In this document: positions 1-10,619 of the stretch, one piece after another
How the letters are laid out: each line of letters starts with the position of its first letter
Numbering within the stretch: the stretch's first letter is position 1
Assembly (NCBI GenBank): GCA_958295665.1
Contig: OY282559.1
Span: 132,163,241-132,227,240, forward strand
Reading direction: 5' to 3'
DNA: 64,000 nucleotides
From: Tipula vernalis
Taxonomy: Eukaryota; Arthropoda; Insecta; Diptera; Tipulidae
Notes under the pieces: model-generated
Seen by the model: only the letters and a program-made list of their open reading frames with translations
Told to the model about the DNA's origin: nothing
The model's database searches: none
Position numbers and translations under genes: made by a program

Positions 1-1677
1 GCGGATTATTCTTTACCTTTCGTTATTCAGGTCGACGCCTCGACAATGGGAGTCGGTGGGGTTCTTTTCCAATCTCACGATGGTGACGAGCACCCCATCG
101 CCTTCTATTCCCATAAGCTCAATCCCGCACAACGCAAGTACAGCATAACCGAGCTGGAATGTTATGCTGCTGTGCTTAGCGTAAAGAAATTCCGGCCGTA
201 TGTAGAGGGTTTTGAGTTTATCATCATCACAGACCATGCTAGTCTCCAATGGCTAATGAACCAGTCTGACTTGTCGGGCCGATTAGCCAGATGGAGCCTT
301 AAATTGCAAGGTTACAAGTTCAAAATCATTCACCGTAAGGGTAGTTTGAATGTAGTACCAGACACTCTTTCCAGGGCTTATTGTGACGAGATTGTGCCTG
401 GTCCGTCTAGTGCTTGTATTGATGATAGTCTGTGCGTTGATCTGGATGATGCCGCCTTTGCTAAGGATGATTATTTGGCTCAGTGTCGTAAGATAACTGA
501 TAATGCTAACCAATATACTGAATTTAAAGTCGTACACGGTAAAATTTTGGTTCGTCCATCTTATGGGCATCGGTATGCAGAGTCCGACATATCTCCATGG
601 AAATTGTTGATCCCGGATGGGTTGGTTCCGTCTCTTCTGTCTTTATCCCATTCTCCTCCTTCGGCGGGTCATCTCGGTATTACCAAAACGTTAGAGCGAT
701 TGCAACGTCACTTTTTCTGGTCGCACATGAATCGTGATGTTCGTAATTACATTAAAAATTGTGTGGTATGTAAAATGACTAAGTCCCCGAATACTCTCTT
801 ACGTCCTCCAATGGGCGCAGCTTTCGTCGTTAATCGCCCCTTTCAACATCTCTATATTGATTTCTTAGGGCCGTTTCCTCGGTCGAAAAATCAATATACC
901 TACGTTCTAGTCATATTAGATAATTACTCAAAATTTATTTATTTAAAGGCTTTCAAAGATACAACGACAGCTGGCATGTGTGAATGTTTAGAGAAAGAAA
1001 TATTTCATGTTTTCTCTGTACCTGAATTTGTTTTGACGGACAACGGAATACAATTTCGATCACAGCGTTTTCGGCATTTATTAAATAAATATGCTGTTAA
1101 ACAAATCACTACTCCATACTACTCTCCTCAGAGTAACGCGGCCGAGCGCACAAATCGAACTATTTTAGCTGCGATACGAGCTTATATCGGGGGTAATCAT
1201 ACCGATTGGGATGTTCATCTGTCACAAGTGGCTTCAACGTTGCGAAATGCGATTCATTTATCAACATTCTTTTCACCGCACTTTTTAGTATTCGGACAAC
1301 ACCACATTGCACATGGCTCCGAATATCCTCTTAGGCGACTCTTGGGCTGTGACGATAATAGTGAGGCAAATGCTATGGCACGAGCCAATCGTTTGGATGC
1401 GGTACGAGACGAGGTGATGCGTTATCTTCACGAAGCCCACTTGAAGGGTGAAAGGAGTTATAACACGCGAAGCACAGTACGCGATTTGGAAGTCGGTCAA
1501 CATGTCTTTGTACGAACTTACTATTTAAGTAATGCTGTAAAGAAATTTTCCGCCAAATTAGCACCTAAATATATTCCAGCAATAATTAATCAACGAATTG
1601 GTAATGTGGCTTATCAGCTTCGAGATGCATCTGGTAAAATCTTGGAAATTTATCATGCCCAGGATATTCGAGTGTAA
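1..1677 (+). CDS. Ty3/gypsy pol, 3' part: RNase H and integrase (5' end outside window)
   Basis: The frame is open from base 1 to the TAA at 1675-1677 with no internal stop. It starts inside RNase H (FVIQVDAST, TELECYAAV and ITDHASLQWL hold the acidic residues). The gypsy integrase follows: an HHCC-type zinc finger (GHLGITKTLERL, then CVVCK), then the catalytic core with D in YIDFLGPF, D in LTDNGIQF and E in NAAERTNR. The last two are about 35 residues apart, as expected for a DD35E integrase. A chromointegrase-like C-terminal module (APKYIP to NVAYQL) ends the protein. In life it would make and insert element cDNA in the nucleus. The intact frame suggests a fairly recent copy. The polyprotein start, gag and 5' LTR lie left of the window. 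Family identification is firm, the subfamily is not. Confidence 0.93.
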   Translation, partial: ADYSLPFVIQVDASTMGVGGVLFQSHDGDEHPIAFYSHKLNPAQRKYSITELECYAAVLSVKKFRPYVEGFEFIIITDHASLQWLMNQSDLSGRLARWSLKLQGYKFKIIHRKGSLNVVPDTLSRAYCDEIVPGPSSACIDDSLCVDLDDAAFAKDDYLAQCRKITDNANQYTEFKVVHGKILVRPSYGHRYAESDISPWKLLIPDGLVPSLLSLSHSPPSAGHLGITKTLERLQRHFFWSHMNRDVRNYIKNCVVCKMTKSPNTLLRPPMGAAFVVNRPFQHLYIDFLGPFPRSKNQYTYVLVILDNYSKFIYLKAFKDTTTAGMCECLEKEIFHVFSVPEFVLTDNGIQFRSQRFRHLLNKYAVKQITTPYYSPQSNAAERTNRTILAAIRAYIGGNHTDWDVHLSQVASTLRNAIHLSTFFSPHFLVFGQHHIAHGSEYPLRRLLGCDDNSEANAMARANRLDAVRDEVMRYLHEAHLKGERSYNTRSTVRDLEVGQHVFVRTYYLSNAVKKFSAKLAPKYIPAIINQRIGNVAYQLRDASGKILEIYHAQDIRV

Positions 1678-3186
1678 TGCTTTGATAGTTTACGTAGTTA
1701 AAATTGCTGTCAGTTAGTGGTTGATTTTATGCCCGGCGTGAGACATCTCAGGGTGTGGATCGGCTCCACGATGATACGGATGGTCCGTCTCGGATTTCAG
1801 CGTTTTGTTTTTTTGCTGCGTTCTATTAATTTTGCCTTTGGTTGGTTTCGTTTTGGCTGACATTTGGTGGGTTTTGCGTGTACTGGATGCGTTGTATTGG
1901 GTTTGTGTCTGGATCTGGTTGGTTTTTTTGATGTTGTGAGGTTCTGTATGTGTGGTGAAATAATGTTTGTTTCTTCGGTGGATATATTTTTGTATCGTGT
2001 GGAGTGATGGAGGGTTACAAGTTGTGAGGATGAGTTGTATTTAAGTGATTTTTTTTGTGAGACAGCCCTTTTAGGACTGCTGCGGGCCTTCGCCAACAAC
2101 ATCCACTCCCTCATGGACTGAGTGCCAGCCGGGCACAGCTGTCAGGGAAGGACGCAGCAGTTATTTTTCTTGTTGCGGTAAAATAAATCAATGGTTGCCG
2201 TAACAACGTTCCTGGAAGTATGTTTTTTGTTAAGCGATTAAGTTTTACATATTTTGTCCCAATTTAATCTTCAAATATATAAAGTAGTCGGCTGAAGTTG
2301 TACCAGAACATGTAAAACTTTATGGCCTAACATAATACAGGTGCTTTTAGCTTTTATTTATTTTATTTATTTGTTATTCGTATCGCATCGGTTTTACAAG
2401 GAATCAGTTACATTTTAAATAATCGAATATACGTGCATTAACTGCGATAACTATTCTGAGCAAAAAAAATTCAACACTTCGTTTCAATTACTTCGTTGGC
2501 ACTTCTAAAAAAGTTTCAAAGTATGTAAATGTCGCGCATTTAGATTACTTGATTATTTCTAAACTTATCGTATAAAATTCGATTTTTTTGGACCCAATCA
2601 AGGGAGAAGAAATTTAGCACATTTTGCCTTATGTCGCTGCGCCACATATAGTTGATGCAATGAAAATCTCAATTACATACCGTTTACTGTCATAATCCCG
2701 TAGAAAATCTAAAGCTAAATTTAATTTGAATTTTTCCCAAAGATCCTATTCACTGGTAGGATTACAGAAAACACAAATGGATAAAAAAGCTTTCCTCATT
2801 TGGTATGGGATTTATCAAATTACTATTTCATCTATGCACATCTCAATTCTTCATCAGATTCCAACAAATTTCAATGAAATGCTGCTTCCTTAGAATTTAA
2901 ATATGTAAAACCAATGACAGTTCGCAGATATCCAAATGATGTGGCTTTGATATATGTCTTCAGATGTCATAAATGTATCCTCGACTTTAAACACAATCGA
3001 CTATACATATGTTATATACTTTCCAAGCAAGCCATGCTCCGTCAATTCTTTAATGATAGCCTTTAATCACTTCGGTCTAGAAAGTATTGAAATCCTGTCG
3101 AATAAGGCAAACAATTTGGTTGGTCCAAAACCACTTTTCTCTACGTTATGAAAGCCCCTGAGTTTAAAAATGCAACAACAAAAAAT
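1678..3186. other. Non-coding DNA downstream of gypsy pol
   Basis: No convincing coding region was found. The first 500 bases are GT-rich and probably include the element's 3' untranslated region, but I could not fix an LTR because the partner copy is outside the window. A structured segment at 2075-2161 is listed separately. From about 2200 the DNA is AT-rich and featureless. Confidence 0.6.
2075..2161. other. Imperfect long hairpin
   Basis: ACTGCTGCGGGCCTTC at the left pairs imperfectly with GAAGGACGCAGCAGT at the right, about 55 bases apart. A small nested hairpin (GTGCC, loop, GGCAC; 2122-2136) lies between them. It sits about 400 bases after the gypsy pol stop, so it may belong to that element's 3' end. 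Function unknown. Confidence 0.5.
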
Positions 3187-3285
3187 GTCCGTCCGTTTGT
3201 CTGATCGTCTGGATATCTGGATGTCCGGATGTCTGAGTGTCTGAATATTTTGATGTCTGGATGTCTCGATGTCTGTTCTCATGGT
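3187..3285 (+). repeat. Degenerate short tandem repeat (GTCTGGAT-type)
   Basis: About ten imperfect copies of an 8-9 base unit resembling TCTGGATG occur in a row (TCTGGATATCTGGATGTCC and so on). The array has no coding potential. Confidence 0.7.
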
Positions 3286-3479
3286 ATCTGGAGAACGGCT
3301 TGTAAGATTTAGATTTTTTTGTTTTCGCTAATTTGTTTCTATGGTCAAGGCGGAGTTCTGAAAAGCTTTTGAAACCTATGCGTCAAGAGGGTCGGGTACG
3401 TGCCACACGAATTAATCCAAAACACACGTTTATATGTAGAAACATTAACCAATTTTTTATATATGCTGGTTTGAACAAT

Positions 3480-3720
3480 GAGTTTGGAGTTGAGCTGAAG
3501 GTTAAATTAGGAGTCAATTTGCAGGTTGAGTTGAAGTTGAGTTGGAGTTGAGTTGGAGTTGAGTTGGGGTTGGATTAAGACTAGTGAACAGATGATCAAA
3601 TTTTTATATACATATGTAGGTTTAAGGATTGAGTTGAAAGAGGGTTTGCGGTTGGGTTAAGGGTTCAGTTAGGGCCCTTTTGTGGGTTGAATTGGGCTTG
3701 AGTTGGTGTGGAATTAGTGT
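3480..3720 (+). repeat. Degenerate minisatellite, TTGAGTTGGAG-type
   Basis: The plus strand is G/T-rich, with repeated TTGAGTTGGAGTT and GGTTGAGTTGAA variants. The same type of sequence recurs at 5955-6240 in the same orientation and at 12300-12480 in the opposite orientation. Confidence 0.7.
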
Positions 3721-3889
3721 TCAGTGAGCAGTTCATCAGTATACGAGTATATATATAAAAGTGAGTGCTTATGTATAAAAATTAGCATAGGTGTATGATA
3801 TTTAAACAAATCCACACACCTTGACCGATTTAAACCAAACTTAACACAAATATTGTTTAAGACAAGGTCACTGTTAATACATATGTATG

Positions 3890-4730
3890 TTAAACCTTAA
3901 ATTGAACCTTTTACATTTCAAATTGAAACTTTATCTAATTATATGAATGGCTAATTAGGCTAAATTTATTTATTTCTTAACGGATTTTAGTGAAATTTGA
4001 CATCCACGATGGAAATAGGATTTTAAAATTGTTTTTGGATAATGGTCTGGAATATGACCAAGTATAGGGGATCTTGCCTATTTTTCAACCAATTATGATG
4101 AAATTTGGCATGTACGTTGAAAATGGGATTTTAAAATGATTTTCAGATGAAATTCTGGAATATGGCTAACTAGGACTTATCTATTTCTTCTAAAATGGAT
4201 TCTAAAATTGAAGGATTGACAAGAAAATTTTCTAACCGAATGATTCACAGAAACCTAAACAGACAACTTTATAGAAGCCATATTGACATATTTCTTACAA
4301 CCTGGTCTTAAAACAGATGTTGAGTGATATTTTGTTCGATTCGTTGGAAACATCAAAATGCAGCATAATCTGTTAAAAATAGTAATGTTATATTCTTATT
4401 GACCATATTCCAGAACTGTATCTAAAAATCATTTTAGTGTTAAGAAACAGGCCAATTCCATCTACCTACCATCATACTTGGCCATTCTCCAGAACTGCAT
4501 CTAGAAATAATTTTAGAATTCCATTTCCATCGCGGATATCAAATTTCACTGAATTGGCCATATTTCAGAACTCCATCAAAAAATCATTTTAGAAATCTGT
4601 TTCCAACCAACGCACAGGTCAAATTTAATAATAATCAGTTAAAGAATAGCCAAGCTCCATCCTATTTGACCATTCATATAATTTGCTAAAGGTTCAATTT
4701 GAAATGTAAAAGGTTCGATTTGAAGTGAAA
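3890..4730. repeat. Inverted repeat with arms built of tandem ~105-bp units
   Basis: The left arm (about 3890-4200) and right arm (about 4390-4730) are imperfect reverse complements. For example AACCTTTTACATTTCAAATT (from 3903) faces AATTTGAAATGTAAAAGGTT near 4700. Each arm contains related tandem units: GTGAAATTTGACATCCACGA and ATGAAATTTGGCATGTACGT start successive units on the left. Between the arms lie about 190 unrelated bases. The form suggests a foldback or MITE-like relic. No target duplication was identified. Confidence 0.75.
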
Positions 4731-5365
4731 AACCTGTTGTATATGAATGTAGCGAATTGTCGATGATGAATGACGCTGAATTCGCTTAAGTAAAATTTAT
4801 CCCTTGTAAACTGTTCCAATCAGCGGTTGAATAATGCAGGAGATGAAAATAAAACTCGCAATCCAAGATAATACCAAACAATTTTGTTTTATTTTTTAAT
4901 TTTTAAACAATTTGTTGATTTTAATGAGATGTTTTTCGATCAAACGCCAAAATAAAAAGAGAATGATGTTAGCTTTCGTCCAACTTAAGTTAGCTTTTTT
5001 GCTTAAATTAGTACTAAAGTCGCATCGATCGCACTCTTCTTAATTGACTATATAATCTATTACAAATTGGGAGCAAGATTGACATTTGATTGATGTTGAC
5101 AATTTGTGTTTACAATGTTTACGGCTAATCTGTACAGTTTTTAAAGTTATAATGATTTAAATTCAGAAAGCTAAGTATAATAATATATAATAATAAACTT
5201 AATAATTAATATTTACATATTTTTAGGTTACTACAGTGAGTTTACGTAATAATGTATACAATAAAATGGTTTGGTTATTTCAGATAGCTATACATCAAAA
5301 AAATTATTTTTAATAAAGTGTTTTAAAGCTATGTGTGTGTGTTTCATTTATTTTTGCCAAACACT
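4731..5365. other. AT-rich, nothing recognised
   Basis: There is no long reading frame, terminal repeat or RNA gene that I can support. A short TG-rich run near 5330 precedes the next tandem array. Confidence 0.5.
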
Positions 5366-5369
5366 GGTA

Positions 5370-5950
5370 TACAATGGTTTAATGGTATGATGGTACGACG
5401 TTATGATGATAAGATGGTATGATGGTACGACGTTATGATGATAAGATGGTATAGTAAGATGTTATGATGGTTTGATTGTACGGTGGTACAATGATACCAT
5501 CTTTGTATGATTGTACGAATAATAATATAATGGTATGACGGTTTGGTATTATTGTATAATGTTGTGATGGTATGATTGTATATATTACAATACGTTTGAT
5601 GGTATGACCGTATTTACTCTACAATGATGGTGTGACTGTACCTTGGTATGACGGTATAATGGTATGACGGTTGAATGGTATGATGATATCATGGCCTGAC
5701 AGAATGATGGTATCATGGACTTACAGGTATGATGATACGATGGTACGATGTTACAATGGTACGATTGTATGAAGGTTTGGTGGATTGATGGTAAGGTCTA
5801 TACTATCTTACTAGTATACGGTACATTATTATGATTATATGATGGTTTAATAGTACAGAGTCGTAATGCTATGCTGGTATAATAGAATAATGGTATGATG
5901 GAATGATTGTTTAAAGTTATGGTTATACGTTTCTATTTCGGTATGATGGT
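5370..5950 (+). repeat. Degenerate ~10-bp tandem repeat (TATGATGGTA-type)
   Basis: Nearly 600 bases consist of variants of TATGATGGTA, TACGACGTTA and TATAATGGTA. One 26-base stretch (from about 5399) is repeated almost exactly at once. Copies drift in length and sequence, so the array is old. Confidence 0.85.
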
Positions 5951-5954
5951 ACTA

Positions 5955-6240
5955 GGGTTTGAATTAAATTTGAGTTGGATTTAAGTGAGAAGTTGGGTTA
6001 GGGAATAATTTGGGGTCGAGTTTCGTGAGTTGGTCGGTTGAATAATTATTTAAGGGTTGATTTGGGGTTCGGTTAAGTTTTATTTTAAAGTTGATTTGGG
6101 GTTGGTTTAGAGATTAAGTTCAGGGTAGAGATGCCGGTTAATTTGGTGACTGCGATTGAGTTTGAGGCTTAGTTGCAAATTGAGTTGGAGGTTGAGCTAA
6201 AGTTTGACTTAAGAGGTTCAGTAAGGGATTGATTTGGGAG
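5955..6240 (+). repeat. Second block of TTGAGTTGGAG-type minisatellite
   Basis: Repeated GTTGATTTGGGGTT, TTGAGTTGGAGGTTGAG and similar G/T-rich variants occur, of the same kind as at 3480-3720. Confidence 0.65.
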
Positions 6241-9240
6241 TTGGATTGACCGAAGTTTGCGGACTAACACGAGAAACTCAGTCTGAACGATATGATGTCG
6301 TTTCTCCTTGTTGAACGTTCTTTTTCCATATTTTTTTTTTTCTTTGAACCTTCCAATTACGATGGCACATTCACTTTCTTGCGACAGCAAGACGATTGTT
6401 TATACGAAATAACATACGCTCCATGGCTGCTTCTGAGTTGTCCATCACGTAGAGCTTTCCTAATTCCCTTCTTTCTCTTTCTGCAAGGCGAAGATGAGAC
6501 GTGAATTGATAAATCTGTCGATGAACACGAAACATATACGCACCGGAATTTCTTAGCTTGGATGATTTATATCCAGTATTAACTGTCGAAAAAAATCGGG
6601 ATAGCCCAATTCGTTTCCATAACCTGCAGGTTTTCTAGAATGAATTTGACCTTTATGGCAGCACCTGTTATTCGTTCTATCTCTTGGACGTTCCATGAAA
6701 AAATTTCTCAATTTACAAAATTGGTCAATGCCATGCCACTTTTGTTTGTTATCCTGTGCTGATACAATCTCATCCATATTGTTCGCATCGACCAATGAAG
6801 TTTTAAGGCAACAACTGTAAGTTACATAATGTATCCCTCAATGAATTTGGTATCTCAAGGAAACCAAACTGATGACTTGCACAAAAAAATTAGCCAAATC
6901 CAAATAAATTTTGAAGAAAGGGACAGCACACCATCAAAGTTTAACTGACCGTATAACGAGATATCTTATTTTAATTTCAAAATACTTCCGTGTGTATTCT
7001 TCAACAAATTCTATAAATTATTTTTACAAAATTATAGTTTCCTGCTCGCATGCAACAACGAAAACATTCAAGCGCACATCTTATCGCCAATTAACATAAA
7101 TTTAATTTTCCCTACATAATAAACGAGGTACTTTTATTATTGCTTTTAACGCAGAATATTGTAATAATGGGCAACGCGAAATATAACAAAAAAAAAACTT
7201 TTACAATTTTCCAATCCCAACTGCAATTTATCAAAACTTTTTCAGTTCTGCATTCTACTTACTACAAACGCGGCTGCAAAATATGAGAGAAAATTAAAAA
7301 AATAGTCGATAAAAGTAATGATAGTCTTAAAAGAAAAGAAAGGAAAAAAAACTTTGCTTCAATACCAATTTACGCCAACAAACAGTTATAATTTTATTTA
7401 TTTCCACCATAACAACTTGGCAAAAACTATTTATGAATTCAACTTATTTCTTATTTAATACTCGCCATTTTCGATTGTTCCGCTTGCGAAAGGCAATAAA
7501 AAATATTAAAAATGTTGCGCCAAATTGCATAACTAACTGTACTTACCTGCCCCCTAGTAGATGTTGGTAACCAAGGTAAAATTAAACTCGGGAGAAATAT
7601 TATTGTATTTTATTTTTCATTTAGACAACATAATTTTTATTAGTTTTGTTTTTTTGTGGTGGAAATTGTGAAAATTTATGTACAAAATAAAACTTTGACG
7701 GAAAAATTAATTTTTTTTTTTTTTTGAAGTTCTTTTCTCATGATAAAAGAAAATTTTTCTGTAACATTTTTCACTAAAAATGAAAATGGGTGGTACAATC
7801 AATTAGAGAGAATTTCCAGCATAACGAATCCTCCATTAACTTAATAACCTTGATTTTTTTAGGTTAATTCCTCTTAAAATATGAAATATGATGAAGGGCT
7901 TTGTAAAAATGCTTGACTTGTTTCCACGAGTATATTCTGTAATAGGGGATGCGCGGTACAATTTAGATGGGGCCTACATATTTACTGAACTGGTGAATTT
8001 TTAAATATACAATCAATTTAATTAACATGGTTAATGATTAAATAAAGAAACTTAAACATAAGTGTTCCAAGCTTTGGCACTTAAGCTAGAGATGAAAAGT
8101 TATATAAACATAGCGTCGATCAAAATCGCCGATTGGTTAAGTTCAAAAATCAAAAATTAACCTCTTTTATTTTTATTTTTAAGATAAAATTTATGTATTT
8201 TAAAAGAAGGACAACAACAAATAATCAATGTGGGTTCATTCAACCAAGATATTTGATTAATTTTAGTTAGTATTTAAATTAATGGACTTACATAAATTGC
8301 GATTAATTTTTGAAGGCTTGAAGTATACTTTCTCAATTTATTTATAAAAGTAACTAAGACAAATCTTAAAATATAAACTTATTTATTTACTCCTCTAATT
8401 CTCCTGGTCTAATAGAATTATAACATAAAACCGTAACATTTTTGAAGAAGCTGTAATCCAAATATTTAACGATGTATGATTTAGGCTTTAATCTTGGTTG
8501 TCTACAAACGTCAACGTAATCAGCCAGAATATTGATGGTTCTATTTTTAATTTGTCTCTCAATAACCGAGTGCATGGAATTTACCTCCATTTGGTTGTGA
8601 CGTTAGTCGTTATAGCAATGTTTAAATGTGAGTGCATTAGGGAATGTAGAGTTACAGTTTTAGTTGCTACATCCATCACTGTAAAATATCACTTTATCTG
8701 CGGAGTTCATTAAATTTGGTACCACCTTGTGAGTCGATGAAAATTCGTACGATCCAACGCTTCGTTTTGTACATAGTAAAATTTTGCACCATCAACATAG
8801 TTTTAACTTAGTTAATACAGCGATGAAATATTAGATTTTGATGGCCCACACAAATGTCACATTAATCTTTTTTAGGCTGAAACAAACTCTTATGCTCGAA
8901 TACACTAAAAAACATGGTGATCGATATTGGCGCAACCTTTTTTTTGGAAACACCTGTTATTTTTATATTCAGCATATAAAAAGCAAATATGGTTCCATTT
9001 TAGATTAGCTTTCAAACAACTGCGTCGGTTCGCTAGTTTTTGATATGACCTGTGTGTCTTTTGTTTCGGTTTCTTGCTATCTTTCACAAAAATTGCCTTT
9101 TCAGCCCACGTCAAAGCCCAAAACTTATTAAAATGGCTAACCGATCCATTGAATGATAGATGATGTGCCCATTTTAGATAGAGAGCAGTTAAACCTAGGC
9201 TTAACAGTTTTACCTGACTTAAATAAGTAGTGTGTCCATG
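6241..9240. other. AT-rich DNA without recognised genes
   Basis: Short open frames occur on the minus strand at 6553-6795 (80 codons) and 8905-9114 (69 codons). Neither matches a family I recognise. The second lies just downstream of the eroded spliced gene at 9241-9940 and might once have belonged to it. Poly-A/T runs are common. No terminal repeats were found. Confidence 0.5.
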
Positions 9241-9940
9241 CTACATTCGTTTTCTGTTTCTGTTTAGATTTATATGGTTGGCCCTTTTCTTTCGGATTAG
9301 CATTTCTGGTTTACTTTCCATTAATTTTTCTTTACGTCCCAACGTTTGAACTTCGGTTTCTCTGGCGTCAGTTGTATTCCTTCTGAAACTTCAATTATTT
9401 TGATGATGTATTGAATAAAAAAAAAAAATAATTATTCGTGTACTAATTTAATACTTACTTGGAGAGGTAGCTTCTTGTTGATTCAGCTGTGACTCAATTT
9501 CAAAAGCCAAACCCATTTGATTATTGGCTGACACATGCTCTGAAGTTTCTGGCCAGCAATTCTCTACAGATTCATTTTCAACTGCGAATAGGATTGGAAT
9601 ATCTGTTGATACAAGTTTTTCTATATATTCCTTCCGTGTTACTATAAATCGTCAACGATCCATCAAGTGGAATTTCGCAATTTAAAATTGAGTTTTTCTT
9701 TCCAAGTCTCAAAATGTTTTCCTTTGTCAAATTTTGGTCTAGGGCCATATTTAACATTTTTGTTGAGATATTGTTTATAAAATTCTTTTTTGCATAGTTT
9801 TGTAAAGAAGCTTTAATGATGACAAAGATTCTAGAACTATTATCATAAACTCATAAACACCATAAGAATCATCAACTTACTGAAATAACATTTAAATTTA
9901 AATTTACCACGGAGCAACAAGTTTCGTTCACCATTTTCAT
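9241..9940 (-). pseudogene. Eroded spliced coding region of unknown identity
   Basis: On the minus strand an ATG at 9940 opens a 20-codon exon (MKMVNETCCS...) ending at a GTAAGT donor (9881). A second exon (about 9810-9459) reads FFTKLCKKEFYKQYL in one frame, then meets a TGA and shifts to another frame (VTRKEYIEKLVSTDIPILF). It ends at a second GTAAGT donor. An ~76-base intron with a T-rich tract and CAG acceptor leads to exon 3 (from 9382), open for about 20 codons to TAA at 9321. A different frame of exon 3 stays open to 9241 and is Lys/Arg-rich. Consensus splice sites with coding on both sides are hard to get by chance. The in-frame stop, frame change and phase mismatch at the first junction say it is dead. 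It could be a relic host gene or a spliced transposon protein. Confidence 0.5.
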
Positions 9941-10619
9941 ATCACACTGTGGACTTACACAAATTTCTAATTTTGACGTAAGAAAATGCGCGGGAAAAAT
10001 ACAGAAAATTTAGTGTTAGCAAATGAAGTAAGTAGTGTAACCCGGTAATTATTGAATTTTTGACGACGGGTCCAATATACACCCGTTTTCATATAAATTT
10101 GGAAGGATTGAACAGTAATTAAAAGGATGGCAAAATATAATTAAGAGCGCCGTTCCCCATAGAGCGTTCGATTACAGACACCATGGCAATCAATAGTTAG
10201 TAGTACAGGTCATGCTTAGCACAACAAAATCCTTCATATCAATAAACTGGTGTATTTACCAGGATATATTTCTCGCCTTATAACCGCCGTCGCCTCCGAG
10301 GCCACGCTAATTGAGTGCGTGATAAAAGTGTCCTAAATCTTCCTCGTGAGCGCAGGGAGGGAACAGATGATTCTTTAGTGGTGACACAGGTGGGTCGTTA
10401 CAGCTTCTTCGGTTGCTCTTCTCCTCAGACTGAAATGTCCGGTTTATGACTTAGTATTAATTTAAAAACCTTGAATTAACAGAAATAGGATCTGTGGCCT
10501 AAGAACCGAAGGATCCTTTATTAAGTCTGGCAAATCAGATCTTGTATTCTTGGAAAAAAAAATTTAAATCTTTTTCGAATTCGCAATACAGCAATGGTGA
10601 CAACAATATTTTTAATATG
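9941..10619. other. No supported gene; possibly 5' part of the following LINE relic
   Basis: The bases from about 10140 are less AT-rich than their surroundings and precede a LINE endonuclease motif. They may be the decayed 5' part of that element, but I cannot read a domain in them. Confidence 0.4.

Noticed and set aside
1797..2114. 105-codon minus-strand open frame after gypsy pol
   Set aside because: It is rich in Lys, Thr and Pro because the plus strand is GT-rich. There is no family motif and it overlaps the hairpin region.
3640..3670. Telomere-like repeats (GGTTAAGGG, TTAGGG)
   Set aside because: They are irregular variants of the TTGAGTTGG minisatellite, not a regular TTAGG array.
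6553..6795. 80-codon minus-strand frame considered as a Helitron replication protein fragment
   Set aside because: A few words (NMDEIVSAQ) recall Helitron proteins, but the Rep motifs and Helitron ends are absent and the rest does not align by eye.
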